From the NCBI GenBank assembly GCA_963765285.1, contig CAVXVR010000006.1:372001-436000 (forward strand): a DNA stretch of 64,000 bases. The letters are read 5' to 3'. The stretch's first letter is position 1; the number at the start of each line of letters is the position of its first letter. The notes beneath the pieces were generated by a model that saw only the letters and a list, made by a program, of their open reading frames with translations, searched no databases and had not been told where the DNA came from. The DNA is from CAVWZH01 sp963765285 (GTDB taxonomy: Bacteria; Acidobacteriota; Terriglobia; Terriglobales; Acidobacteriaceae). Made by a program: the position numbers and the translations under genes. Shown one piece after another: positions 1-8,762 of the stretch.

Positions 1-97
1 TCTCATCGAGCACCCGGTCATAGGGATAGTCAGCCGGATACTCCACGTGCTCCATGATTCCCCAGCTGACGGGAGCACTGGCTACGCGAATCGCCAT
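1..97 (-). CDS. Sugar phosphate isomerase/epimerase, IolE-like (5' part only)
   Basis: Only the first 32 codons lie in the window; the gene runs off the left edge. The ATG is at 97, with a GAGGG ribosome-binding site about eight bases upstream. The start MAIRVASAPVSWGI is typical of the TIM-barrel sugar phosphate isomerase/epimerase superfamily, which includes inosose dehydratase IolE. IolE converts scyllo-inosose to trihydroxycyclohexane-dione, the step between IolG and IolD, and both of those are encoded nearby on the same strand. The superfamily assignment is fairly firm. The IolE role is inferred from context, and a related epimerase such as IolI cannot be excluded. Confidence 0.6.
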   Translation of the reverse strand, partial: MAIRVASAPVSWGIMEHVEYPADYPYDRVLDE

Positions 98-207
98 CGT
101 ATGTCCCTCTTATCCGAAGAGGGCTTTGCCGTCCCCCTGGAGAAATTCCGCTTCTTGAGCGGATGTAGCCATCACCTCGATCTCTACCCTTTCACAAGCC
201 CGCCAGA

Positions 208-3200
208 TCAAAACTCAAGCTTGACGCCGAACTGTATCTCGCGTTGGGCGTCAGGCAGTGTCTGGGTGATGGCGGCGCCACCTGCCCCACGCCCGCTGCA
301 ATCAGTTGGTGTTGGAGCCGCCGCGGGCGTGCAATTGAAGTTGACAATTCCAGCCCCGCTACTGCCACCGCCTGATCCTACGTTCGGCAGGTTGAAGTTA
401 GGATGGTTGAAGATGTTAAAGAACTCGGCTCGGAAGACAAGTCCGAATCTCTCGCTCAGCTGGAACGTCTTGTAGGCCGAAAAGTCGAAGTTCACCAGGT
501 CGGGCCCCCGCAATATGGCGCGTCCCGCGTCCCCGAACAAGCGCGCACTGCACTGGCCACCGCAGTTACCGGGAGTGGAGGCGAGCGCAGGAGCGACGAA
601 AGCCGCCTGATTGAACCAGCAACTAAGATTCTGATGGCCAGGATTGGTGCATCCCACGTTTGCCTGGGCCGCGGTATTGAAGGAAAAGTCGTAGGGGTTG
701 TGAATGATGTCCGGACGGGGAGGGAAAGCACCGGTATTGGTGAAATCGCTGCCCATAACCACATCGAAAGCCTCTCCGCTGTGTGCCGTGGTTACGCCGG
801 CAACCTGCCAGCCTCCGAGAACTGCCTGCGCTATGGCGTTGGCATCACCGCCAAAGTGCTTCCCTTTGCCATAGGGCAGTTCGTAAACGTAACTCACGAC
901 CAACTGGTGGCGGAAGTCCGGAGTCGTGGGGCCTTTTTCCGCGGCAACATCGTGAGCGTTCTGGATGTCGCACTGGTTCACGTTTCCGTCAGCCGTTCCC
1001 AGGGACTTCGCGAAGGTGTAGGCGGCCAGAACATTGAAGCCGCTTGAGAAACGATGCTCAACCGAAGTTTGGAATGCGTTGTAGAACATGCTCAGGCGAG
1101 CCACGTCGAGAGGCAGAACAATGTTGAGTCCAGGGCGAGTGCCAAAATAGGGTCGCCCCTGGTTGCCGTTCGCAAAGTTCGTATCTAACGGCAGGTAAGG
1201 CTGGTTAAGGTTTGACGACTCGTGGTCGAACAAGTTTGAACTGCGGGTGCCAATATACCCAGCCCTGAACAACCAGCTCTGCGCGAACTGCTGTTCCACC
1301 GTTAAGTTCCACTCATATATCCGGGGAATCCTCCGAACCGGATCGAAGGTTGACCCGATCTTCCCAGTGGTTCGTACAGTCCCAATGGGATTCGCGGGGT
1401 CGACCGGAGTGAATGTCGTCGGGAACGCATTGAGCAGTTGACCGGTGGTGGGGACGTTCGAACTGTTAAAGCTGTTGGAAACGACCGCCAAGGCGGGCGG
1501 ATTTAGACCCAAGTCGTCGAAAATGTTCCCTTCGGGAGCGTAAAAAATCCCGGCGCCACTGCGGACGACGGTTTTGGGACGCACTGTCCAGGCAAACCCT
1601 ACGCGCGGCGCCCAGTCCTTCTTGTCGAATCCCACTCCACCGTGAGACGAGGTATTGACGGTGAGGGTGTTCAAATCGAAGTTACCGACGGTGGGACCAC
1701 CCGCGGGCGAACTGATCTCATACCGCAAACCAAGATTCAAGACTAGATTCGGCTTCACCCGGATGTCGTCTTGCACGAACTCCGACAAGTCCCAATAGCG
1801 CGTGGGGTCCACAATGCCAAAGAGATGGTCCTGCAGAGTAGAGATCGGAATGCCGAGCAAGGTGTCGGCCAGCCCAAGACCCGTGTAATTGCCGCCAAAG
1901 GTGAGCAAGCCGGAAGGCGCGGTTTGCTGAAAGAAGTTCCGCTGCTGACGCCGGAAATCAACGCCGAATTTCAGCGAATGTTTCCCGTGGGTCCAACTCA
2001 TAGTATCGGCAAGCTGGTACACGTTCTCCGCGATGGTTTCGGGCACCCACAGCGAATCCCCCAATTGCTGGTAGCCGCTGATGTTGATTTTGGTCAAGCC
2101 CGAAGAATTACCGCCGTGGTTGGCGTTAGGGATTCCCACGTTATTCCCTGCATTGGATCCAAAATCCAGGGGCAGCGTAGCATCCTTGAACCGTATAAAT
2201 CCCGCACGCAGATCATTGAGCAGTCCGGGATTGAAGATGTGCGTCCAGTCCCCCGCCAGACTTTGCACGCGGTTATTCAGCGTGCTCGAAGTGCCGGAAC
2301 CCGCGCCTCCGTCCACGTTGGGAAAGTTGGAAGGGTTCGTCGCGTTGGGCGTGGCGATTGCGTAATGGGCAAAGAAACGATCGCTCGATGTGATGTTGTA
2401 GTCGAACCGTGTCTCGAAGGCCGTCTCGTCGAATTTATACTTTCCATTGAAAATGAAGTTGTTGGTCAGTCCGGCCCCGGGAATATTTGGATCTGGAAAC
2501 AGATTGACGATGTTCTGGCCGACCTGGTTAATCGAACCGTTAGGGATGGTGTTGCCGAAGAAATTACCGGGATTAAACGGGTCAGGAATGTTTGTGCCCG
2601 GCCCCAGGTCGCTGAAGTTTCCTGAGTGCATCAGCGGGGTCGGAACCGTGCTGATAAACGGCATCTCCTCCCGAATGTCGGACCGCTGGATGGAGCCGAA
2701 AAGGAAGATCTTGTCCTTCACAATCGGGCCGCCTAACTGGCCGCCGTATTGGTTTCGTTGGAAACCCAACTGACTGGTGGCGAAATAGTTCCGCGCATCC
2801 AGTTGGTCATTGCGCAAGAATTCCCACGCTGAACCGTGCAATTGATTGGTCCCTGATTTGAGCACGATGTTGACCATGGCGCCGCCCCGGCCGAACTCGG
2901 CGTTCATCGAGCTTTGTTCGACTCGAAACTCCTGGATCGAATCAGGGGGCGGCTGGATAACCACGGTCCCGTTGCCGAATTCGTTGTTGTCCAATCCGTC
3001 GAGCAGGAAGTTATTGTCGAAAACTCGAAGGCCGTTGACGGATAGCGCAGTTCCCGGCCGATTATTGTCGGTAGATCCGGCGCCCGCGCTGGTTCCAGTT
3101 GCCCCTGCGTTCGCTCCGGGGCCAAGGAATGCGAGTTTGAAGAAATTCCGGCCGTTCAGGGGCAGGTCGACAATGCGCTTTTCGGTTTCAATTGTGCCGA

Positions 3201-3612
3201 GCGAGGACGTTTCGGTGGCAAGCAGGGGGGCTGCGCCGGTCACGTTCACGGTTTGCGTTGCCACGCCAACCTTCAAAGCAACGTCCGCTCGGACGACCTG
3301 GCCAATGCCAAGGTTGATATCCGACTGCACGACCCGCTGAAACCCCGCCTTCTCGACGCTGACGGTGTAGGTGCCGATCTTCAGAGCGGTCGCGCTGAAA
3401 TTGCCGGTCTCGTCGGTCGTGACCGTGATCGAGGCTGCCGTTTCGACTTGGGTAATGGTCACGGTGGCTCCCGGCACCGCCGCGCCGGAAGAGTCGGTGA
3501 CCACGCCAACGATCTTGCCTGTCGTCACCTGAGCTGCAGCGTGCGGGCTCAACGCCAAAATTGCCACCGCACAAATCAGAAGACCCACTGTTAAGCTGGT
3601 GTGCCTAATCAT
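208..3612 (-). CDS. TonB-dependent receptor with carboxypeptidase-regulatory-like domain
   Basis: A 1134-residue outer-membrane receptor of the Oar-like type common in acidobacteria. Residues 1-28 are a signal peptide ending HAAAQ. Residues about 30-115 form a carboxypeptidase-regulatory-like beta-sandwich. A plug follows, with the family signatures LPLNGRNF (150-157) and LDGLDNNE (204-211). The rest is beta-barrel and the chain ends in Phe, as usual for barrel proteins. Such receptors take up large or scarce ligands using TonB energy. The gene sits at the downstream end of the inositol genes and has a clear promoter (3720-3749) followed by a LacI-type operator (3710-3719) that recurs before the LacI regulator. 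I therefore infer uptake of an inositol derivative or a glycoside carrying it. The substrate is not shown by the sequence. Confidence 0.93.
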   Translation of the reverse strand: MIRHTSLTVGLLICAVAILALSPHAAAQVTTGKIVGVVTDSSGAAVPGATVTITQVETAASITVTTDETGNFSATALKIGTYTVSVEKAGFQRVVQSDINLGIGQVVRADVALKVGVATQTVNVTGAAPLLATETSSLGTIETEKRIVDLPLNGRNFFKLAFLGPGANAGATGTSAGAGSTDNNRPGTALSVNGLRVFDNNFLLDGLDNNEFGNGTVVIQPPPDSIQEFRVEQSSMNAEFGRGGAMVNIVLKSGTNQLHGSAWEFLRNDQLDARNYFATSQLGFQRNQYGGQLGGPIVKDKIFLFGSIQRSDIREEMPFISTVPTPLMHSGNFSDLGPGTNIPDPFNPGNFFGNTIPNGSINQVGQNIVNLFPDPNIPGAGLTNNFIFNGKYKFDETAFETRFDYNITSSDRFFAHYAIATPNATNPSNFPNVDGGAGSGTSSTLNNRVQSLAGDWTHIFNPGLLNDLRAGFIRFKDATLPLDFGSNAGNNVGIPNANHGGNSSGLTKINISGYQQLGDSLWVPETIAENVYQLADTMSWTHGKHSLKFGVDFRRQQRNFFQQTAPSGLLTFGGNYTGLGLADTLLGIPISTLQDHLFGIVDPTRYWDLSEFVQDDIRVKPNLVLNLGLRYEISSPAGGPTVGNFDLNTLTVNTSSHGGVGFDKKDWAPRVGFAWTVRPKTVVRSGAGIFYAPEGNIFDDLGLNPPALAVVSNSFNSSNVPTTGQLLNAFPTTFTPVDPANPIGTVRTTGKIGSTFDPVRRIPRIYEWNLTVEQQFAQSWLFRAGYIGTRSSNLFDHESSNLNQPYLPLDTNFANGNQGRPYFGTRPGLNIVLPLDVARLSMFYNAFQTSVEHRFSSGFNVLAAYTFAKSLGTADGNVNQCDIQNAHDVAAEKGPTTPDFRHQLVVSYVYELPYGKGKHFGGDANAIAQAVLGGWQVAGVTTAHSGEAFDVVMGSDFTNTGAFPPRPDIIHNPYDFSFNTAAQANVGCTNPGHQNLSCWFNQAAFVAPALASTPGNCGGQCSARLFGDAGRAILRGPDLVNFDFSAYKTFQLSERFGLVFRAEFFNIFNHPNFNLPNVGSGGGSSGAGIVNFNCTPAAAPTPTDCSGRGAGGAAITQTLPDAQREIQFGVKLEF

Positions 3613-3709
3613 GATTTTCGCTCCCCCTCGAACGCGTTGCGATGCTGGTGGCCGAACTACCGAACCCCACAGCTACCGGGAATCTGTAGTACAAAACAAC
3701 TAGCGCGAA

Positions 3710-3749
3710 TAAGCGGTTATCTATAGCTTGCTGGAACGATTACTGTCAA
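3710..3749 (-). promoter_or_regulatory. Promoter of the TonB receptor with overlapping LacI-type operator
   Basis: On the minus strand a perfect -35 TTGACA (3744-3749) is followed, after 18 bases, by TATAGA (3720-3725). The near-palindrome TAACCGCTTA (3710-3719) abuts the -10 at the expected transcription start. Its plus-strand form TAAGCGGTTAT is identical over 11 bases to a site before the LacI gene at 8658-8668. A second LacI-like half, TAATCGTT, lies between -35 and -10. The layout implies repression by a LacI-family protein. Confidence 0.7.
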
Positions 3750-3845
3750 GCTCTTTTTGCGGAAAAATCCAACTAATCCATGGTCCCCAGGATACCTATG
3801 ACGGTTAGCGGGAGTGCCAAGACACGCCTGCACGCCTTGTGCGAT

Positions 3846-4877
3846 TTATACATCGCCAGCAGCGATAGGAACGATTCGATTTTCGCGTGCCGAACGGTAA
3901 ATCGCCTGAATCGTGGCAATGTCGAGCAACCCTTCCGTCCCGTCTGGTTCCGGGTCATGGCTGCGGCGAATGCAGTCGGCGAAACCATCAAGTTCCAGAG
4001 CGAACTCATCGATCACTTTAAAGGTTTGCTCAAACCATTGACCTTGAATTTTGCCGAACAGGCGGCGCTCTTCCTCGAAGGCATAGGCGGGATTCAACGC
4101 CGCCCAACCCTTTTCGCCATGCACCTGGATAAACGAAGCAGCCACCGCGCTGAAGCTGGAAGAACCATGGCATACCAAGCCGTCGGGGTGCGTGAGCCGG
4201 AACGCAATATTGTCTTCCACTTCACTAAAGCGCTTCGGATCTTCGGTCCAGGCGTGGGCGGAAGCCTCGAGCGGAGTGCTGCCCGCCACCCAGCGCATGG
4301 TGTTGACGCAGTAAATGCCCAGATCCATCAGTGAGCCGCCGCCGGCCAACCTCGGATTTAGTTGCCAAGCCTGGGCCTTGCCGGGATCCACAACTTCGGT
4401 ATAAGTGGAGAACATATGCTTCAGCCGGCCGAGCCTGCCGCTCGAAGCCAGCTGTTTGAGCGCCACGCTCCCCGGCTCAAAGTACTTGCGGTAAGCAATC
4501 ATCAGGAGAACCCTGTTGGCTTTGCACGCCTCCACCATGCTGCGGCAATCTTCGACCGAAGTGGCCATCGGCTTCTCGCACAACACGTGCTTACCAGCTG
4601 CGGCGGCGCGAATGGTCTGTTCGGCGTGCTGGCTGTTGACCGAGGCGATGAAGACCGCCTCGACCTCAGGATTGGTCAAGCATTGGTCGTAATTGGCATA
4701 GCTGTAGCAGTTCGCGACCCCAAACTTCGCTCCCAGCTGGTCCGCCCGCTTGTGGTCATGACTCACCAGCGCGACCAGCCTGGACTTGGTGCAATTGCCG
4801 AATGCGGGCAAGACCGAAATCTCCGAAATGCTGCCCAAGCCGACGACCGCATATCCGACTGATTTGGAATCCGCCAC
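3846..4877 (-). CDS. Gfo/Idh/MocA-family sugar or cyclitol dehydrogenase
   Basis: A 343-residue NAD(P)-dependent dehydrogenase. The N-terminal Rossmann fold has GLGSIS at 13-18, and the family EKP motif with the catalytic lysine is at 101-103. The C-terminal alpha/beta domain contains GGGSLMDLGIYCVN, a signature seen in glucose-fructose-oxidoreductase-like and xylose-dehydrogenase-like members. The start is GTG with AAGGA upstream. It lies 54 bases downstream of another Gfo/Idh gene and before the TonB receptor. In the inositol setting it may oxidise or reduce a cyclitol or sugar stereoisomer, but the substrate cannot be read from the sequence. Confidence 0.88.
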   Translation of the reverse strand: MADSKSVGYAVVGLGSISEISVLPAFGNCTKSRLVALVSHDHKRADQLGAKFGVANCYSYANYDQCLTNPEVEAVFIASVNSQHAEQTIRAAAAGKHVLCEKPMATSVEDCRSMVEACKANRVLLMIAYRKYFEPGSVALKQLASSGRLGRLKHMFSTYTEVVDPGKAQAWQLNPRLAGGGSLMDLGIYCVNTMRWVAGSTPLEASAHAWTEDPKRFSEVEDNIAFRLTHPDGLVCHGSSSFSAVAASFIQVHGEKGWAALNPAYAFEEERRLFGKIQGQWFEQTFKVIDEFALELDGFADCIRRSHDPEPDGTEGLLDIATIQAIYRSARENRIVPIAAGDV

Positions 4878-4931
4878 CCTGTGTTCCTTTCGCCACCTTA
4901 CGGAAATTTGCCAGCCTGTAATCCATTGTGG

Positions 4932-6104
4932 CTAAACGCTGATACTGCTGATCTCCTGCCAGTTCCCCGCATCCCACGAGCGTCCCATTGCCGCCAGCAC
5001 TTCGGCTACCCGCAGGGCCTCCACGAAACCCGGCACTCCCTGACGACGCTCGGCGACCGACTTCAGAAACTGGTACGCCTCGATCGTTTTCAGATCTTCG
5101 TAACAGAGACCGACGCCTGCGCCGGGATTGAAGCGCGCGTGCTGGCCGTGCTGCGGTCCGCTCACAATCCGCGTGTATCCATCGTGGGCCTCCTCTTCGT
5201 CCGGACAGAAAAGCTGCAACTCGTTCATGCGCTCGAGGTCCCAACTGAGCGCGCCTTTCGTGCCTTCGATCTCAAATGCAAACTGGCACTTGTGCCCCTG
5301 AATTACCCGGCAGACTTCGACGCTGCCCTGAACCCCATTGGCGAATTGCAGCAACGCGCTGGCATAATCTTCGTTGGTCACATCGCCCAGAGGCCCGCCA
5401 CCTCCCACGCTGAAGTGTGTGCCCGCGCCTGGCGTGGCCAAAGGTCGCTGGCCGAAGAAAGTTTTCTGATTGCCCACCAACCGCTTGATCGGGCCGGCGA
5501 ACATCAGACCCATATCCACCACGTGCGACATGAGGTCACCCAAAACACCCAGCCCGGCAAACTCGCGCTGAAAGCGCCACGAAAGCACCCCTTGGGGATT
5601 GGAGGCATATCCGGCAAAGAAACGTCCACGAAAGTGGGTGAGCTTGCCGAGCCGGCCATCGCGAATTAGTTGCTGCGCGTACTGGATCAACGGGGCCCAG
5701 CGGTAGTTGTATCCGACGAATGTGAGAACGCCTGCCTGGCGGGCGATCGCTTCGATTTCCGCGGTCTCGCGCGGATCCTTCCCCATCGGCTTCTCGCAGA
5801 AAATCTGTTTGCCTGCGGCCGCCGCCTCTTTGACGATTGGCAGATGCATGTAGTTCGGCGTCGCAACGTTCACAATCTGTACGTTTGGATCAGCCAAGAC
5901 ATCCTGCCAGTGGGTGCTAGTGCGCTCGAAGCCGAAGCGGGCTTGCGCCTCCTGGTTGCGAGCTTCGACGTCATCCGAGCAAACCATAAGCTTTGCCCGA
6001 ATCCCGCTGTCATAAAATCGCTCCGCAGCTTGCAGGTACGCACGGCTGTGCACCGTACCCATCCACCCCATCCCGATAACTCCCACGCCGATGACCTGAG
6101 TCAT
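4932..6104 (-). CDS. Gfo/Idh/MocA-family dehydrogenase, cyclitol-type
   Basis: A 390-residue oxidoreductase with the nucleotide-binding loop GMGWMG at 11-16 and EKP at 104-106. The start has AAGGAAA upstream. The protein is about 45 residues longer than its two paralogues in this locus, mainly through insertions in the C-terminal domain (for example a glycine-rich stretch before VTNEDYASALLQF). Members of this size are often found in inositol, scyllo-inositol or sugar-acid loci. It lies 69 bases downstream of the transaldolase on the same strand. I infer a role in converting a second cyclitol isomer or a glycoside-derived ketose. Confidence 0.87.
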   Translation of the reverse strand: MTQVIGVGVIGMGWMGTVHSRAYLQAAERFYDSGIRAKLMVCSDDVEARNQEAQARFGFERTSTHWQDVLADPNVQIVNVATPNYMHLPIVKEAAAAGKQIFCEKPMGKDPRETAEIEAIARQAGVLTFVGYNYRWAPLIQYAQQLIRDGRLGKLTHFRGRFFAGYASNPQGVLSWRFQREFAGLGVLGDLMSHVVDMGLMFAGPIKRLVGNQKTFFGQRPLATPGAGTHFSVGGGGPLGDVTNEDYASALLQFANGVQGSVEVCRVIQGHKCQFAFEIEGTKGALSWDLERMNELQLFCPDEEEAHDGYTRIVSGPQHGQHARFNPGAGVGLCYEDLKTIEAYQFLKSVAERRQGVPGFVEALRVAEVLAAMGRSWDAGNWQEISSISV

Positions 6105-6173
6105 GCTGTTTCCTTAGCGGTTAGAGAAGTAAGCACCGTCGACCCGATGCTCTTGACCATACGCTCATACGCC

Positions 6174-7274
6174 TTACTGTGTGTCCGGATTGGGAAGCAT
6201 GATGTCACGCACCAGAGCGTCCAGGTCATGACACGCGGTGATGAACTGACGAAGCGTCCGCCGGTTCGCCGGGAAGGAGTCAAAGTCCTCGACCGCAATT
6301 CCGTCCTCGGTATATGCCCGCCGGAAATCCGCGAACTTCCGGGAGAGATCCTGCACAATTCTGGGTTCGACCGGCGTGTCGATGCGGGGACGGACTTCCA
6401 CATCGCTTGCATTGAAACGAACCTGCCAGGCGTAAGGAGGTGAGATCACAACATCTCCTCCAATGAACTCACTCCAGTGCATGTGGTTGCGGAAGGCCGC
6501 TGAGAGTAACCGGATACGGTAACCACGTTCGCGGAAGATCTGATATGTCTTCTTGAACACGGCCACGCCAGCCCACTCCAGGTATCCCGGATCGATCGTG
6601 ATGTTTTCCTTCTCGGCCGCAACCTTGAGCCAATCATCGAGGCGGCCGACCATGATGGTGCAGACTGGACCCATAGCCGAAATGTCCTTGCCCTCCGCTT
6701 GACGGCGGGTGAGACCCCGCTCCACGGCTTCCGCCACGGCGATGCACTGCGGCAAGGTGAAGCAAACGGTGGCGTTAATGCTGATCCCGCGAAAGGTGGC
6801 TTCTTCAATGGCAGGAATTCCTGCCCGGGTCACAGGAATTTTTACGATCATGTTGGGGGCAAGCCGGTTGAATTCGTCGGCTTGCTCGACAATCGCTTTC
6901 GAGTCGCGATAGAGCCGCGGATCGGTCTGGATCGAAAGCCTTCCATTGCGGCCCTGGTGGGCCTCAAAGATCGGCCGCAACAGTGCGGCAGCCTTGACTG
7001 ACATTTCTCGAGCGAGCTGCCAGCCGATTTGGTCTTCCGTCGCGGTGGGAAGCTCGTTGATCAGAGCCCGAATGCGGTCTTTCCAGGCGCTGATTTCCTT
7101 CTTGAGAATCCCGAGTACGATGACGGGATTGCAGGTGGCGCCTACCGCCCCATGCTCAATCGAATAGGTAAGCTCCTGAATGGACGCGGAGTCGTTCCAC
7201 AAGCACGTGGGCGTAGTCTGCGTCATTTCATGCAAGGGACTCTTGTACGTCGTTGGGGCAGTGACACGGCTCAT
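6174..7274 (-). CDS. Transaldolase-family protein inside the inositol locus
   Basis: A 366-residue TIM-barrel transaldolase. Visible signatures are LWNDS (25-29) with the conserved Asp at 28, ATCNPV (46-51) and NMIVKIPVT, in which Lys145 is the expected Schiff-base lysine. The start has an excellent GGAGG five bases upstream. The C-terminal part (SAAFRNHMHWSEFIGGDVVISPP) differs from textbook TalB. It lies 34 bases downstream of iolG on the same strand, so the two are probably co-transcribed. Classical inositol pathways finish with an IolJ aldolase. This enzyme could act on a pathway intermediate or simply recycle triose and hexose phosphates. The family call is firm; the role is inference. 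Confidence 0.85.
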   Translation of the reverse strand: MSRVTAPTTYKSPLHEMTQTTPTCLWNDSASIQELTYSIEHGAVGATCNPVIVLGILKKEISAWKDRIRALINELPTATEDQIGWQLAREMSVKAAALLRPIFEAHQGRNGRLSIQTDPRLYRDSKAIVEQADEFNRLAPNMIVKIPVTRAGIPAIEEATFRGISINATVCFTLPQCIAVAEAVERGLTRRQAEGKDISAMGPVCTIMVGRLDDWLKVAAEKENITIDPGYLEWAGVAVFKKTYQIFRERGYRIRLLSAAFRNHMHWSEFIGGDVVISPPYAWQVRFNASDVEVRPRIDTPVEPRIVQDLSRKFADFRRAYTEDGIAVEDFDSFPANRRTLRQFITACHDLDALVRDIMLPNPDTQ

Positions 7275-7308
7275 GGGTTCCTCCAGCCGCCGCTGGCGGT
7301 TAACGTTG

Positions 7309-8319
7309 CTAGTGAGAGACGCTGCATGGTTTGGATTGCCGGTGTGAATTTTCCGCCGCCACCGCGATCTCCAGGGCCCTCAAGCCATCTTCGCCGGAAA
7401 CCCGGAGTGGGCGGTCGTTCAAGATGTTGTGCACAAAATCTCTGACCTCGGCCACATAGGCGTCGGTAAATCTTGTGAGGTAATGATTGGCGAGAGGCTC
7501 AGTTCCGCCGTTGGTGGTAAGGAACGCCACAGGCGTCTGACGCAGGTTTCCCACAAAGATCGATCCCTTCGATCCCACAATTTCGGTGCGAACATCGTAC
7601 CCGTAGGTCGACTGGACATAGGACTCGATGTTCCCGATCGCCCCGCGTCCATACTTCAGATTAACGACGCCGGCGACGATGTCGCCGTACTGCGCCACCT
7701 CCGGACGGATCGCGACTGTAGTGTAGGCCTGTACCTCGCTAACCTCGTCCCGCATGAGCCAGCGCGCCAGGTCAAAATCGTGAATCGTGTTGTTGTAAAA
7801 CAACATGCCATTAAGTTGGGATTGATAAGCCGCGATGGGCGGGGCATCCTTGTCGCGCCCGATCGACTTGAAAACGACCGGCTCCCCGATTTCACCTGCC
7901 TCGATCCGCTTCATGGCTGCCGCGTATCCGGGATCGTAGCGACGCATAAAGCCAACCTGGAGCCGCACTCCCGCTTTGGCTACGGCTTGGAGAGCGGCGT
8001 GGGCGTCCGGGAGGTTGGTCGCGAGAGGTTTTTCACACAGAATGTTTTTCTTCGCCGCAGCCGCGGTACGAACCGCCTGCGCGTGAAACTTGTCGGGAGT
8101 AGCAATCAGCACGCAATCGATATCCCGATGACCCAACATATCTTCAAGGCTGCCGAAGGAGTGCTCGATTTCAAGTTCCGCAGCCACCTGTTTGGCCCGG
8201 GCGGCGGCGACATCGGCCACGGCGATCAGCCGGGCTTCGGGGACGAGGCGGCGGATATTTTCGGCGTGACGCTTGCCCATCTCCCCCACCCCGAGGACGC
8301 CGACTCCCAACTTGCTCAT
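7309..8319 (-). CDS. iolG: Inositol 2-dehydrogenase (IolG)
   Basis: A 336-residue Gfo/Idh/MocA dehydrogenase that oxidises myo-inositol to scyllo-inosose with NAD+. GVLGVGEMG at 7-15 binds the cofactor, EKP at 96-98 carries the catalytic lysine, and VGFMRRYDPGY (122-132) plus IHDFDLARWL (179-188, catalytic His180) are characteristic of IolG. The start has GAGAG upstream, and a LacI-type operator (8342-8353) lies about 22 bases before it. iolD and iolB are on the same strand further upstream, and the LacI regulator is divergent. This is the best supported IolG of the three Gfo/Idh proteins in the locus. Confidence 0.85.
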   Translation of the reverse strand: MSKLGVGVLGVGEMGKRHAENIRRLVPEARLIAVADVAAARAKQVAAELEIEHSFGSLEDMLGHRDIDCVLIATPDKFHAQAVRTAAAAKKNILCEKPLATNLPDAHAALQAVAKAGVRLQVGFMRRYDPGYAAAMKRIEAGEIGEPVVFKSIGRDKDAPPIAAYQSQLNGMLFYNNTIHDFDLARWLMRDEVSEVQAYTTVAIRPEVAQYGDIVAGVVNLKYGRGAIGNIESYVQSTYGYDVRTEIVGSKGSIFVGNLRQTPVAFLTTNGGTEPLANHYLTRFTDAYVAEVRDFVHNILNDRPLRVSGEDGLRALEIAVAAENSHRQSKPCSVSH

Positions 8320-8341
8320 GTGAAGTTTCTCTCAAGAAATC

Positions 8342-8353
8342 TTAGCGCTTTGG
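8342..8353. promoter_or_regulatory. LacI-type operator before iolG
   Basis: TTAGCGCTTTGG differs at one position from the TAAGCGCTTTG core found before iolB at 14319. It ends about 22 bases upstream of the iolG start codon, so bound repressor could block initiation or early elongation. Confidence 0.55.
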
Positions 8354-8513
8354 CGACTACGATCAAAACACCACGCTCAAGCTGAACTGCCCTTCGGCGT
8401 GCCTGTATAGCTGTTCAACTCCACTACCACAGCGATCTTGGACATCTCTATTGCCAGGCCGCCAGAAAGAATACTGCAATTTCCGGCGAAGCGCTAGTAC
8501 GTTATGCTAAACA

Positions 8514-8526
8514 TCAAAGCGCTTAG
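8514..8526. promoter_or_regulatory. LacI-type operator, divergent region
   Basis: TCAAAGCGCTTAG, centred on the perfect palindrome AAGCGCTT (8517-8524). The identical 13 bases occur in inverted orientation at 14318-14330 before iolB. A partial copy, GAAGCGCTAGT, lies just upstream at 8488-8498. Confidence 0.65.
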
Positions 8527-8657
8527 ATCGTTGGCTCGATCAGGGTGTTTTGCCCATGCCGCACCTGTCGCAAAGCTTTGCCCCGCAGACCCCCGTCGAT
8601 AAAGCGACCGGGGCTATTTTGGGCTATTGGACTACCTGTGGTACCGTAATGCGGCTG

Positions 8658-8668
8658 TAAGCGGTTAT
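8658..8668. promoter_or_regulatory. LacI-type operator upstream of the LacI gene
   Basis: TAAGCGGTTAT, the same 11 bases as at 3710-3720 before the TonB receptor. It lies about 95 bases before the regulator start at 8763 and suggests autoregulation. Confidence 0.55.
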
Positions 8669-8762
8669 GCAACCCGCGCGATGCCGATGTTAGTTCCTTT
8701 GCCGCAGCTTGGATTTCCATCAGAATCGACTACTCCCGGTTTGCGAACCCTAGTAATTTCTC

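Larger units (their letters stand above)
8320..8762. other. Divergent regulatory region between iolG and the LacI gene
   Basis: These 443 bases lie between divergent starts and hold no convincing gene. They contain four LacI-type operator-like sequences (8342-8353, 8488-8498, 8514-8526 and 8658-8668). Two of them, centred near 8492 and 8521, are about 28 bases apart, close to three helical turns, which would suit cooperative binding. No strong consensus promoter was found for either direction. Confidence 0.6.

Noticed and set aside
403..1047. Plus-strand 214-residue open frame opposite the first receptor, and similar long antisense frames
   Set aside because: They mirror GC-rich receptor or enzyme genes on the other strand, have no recognisable motifs, and have no independent ribosome-binding site.
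8523..8720. A 65-residue minus-strand frame in the iolG-LacI gap
   Set aside because: It covers two operator sites, has no good start signal, and looks non-coding.
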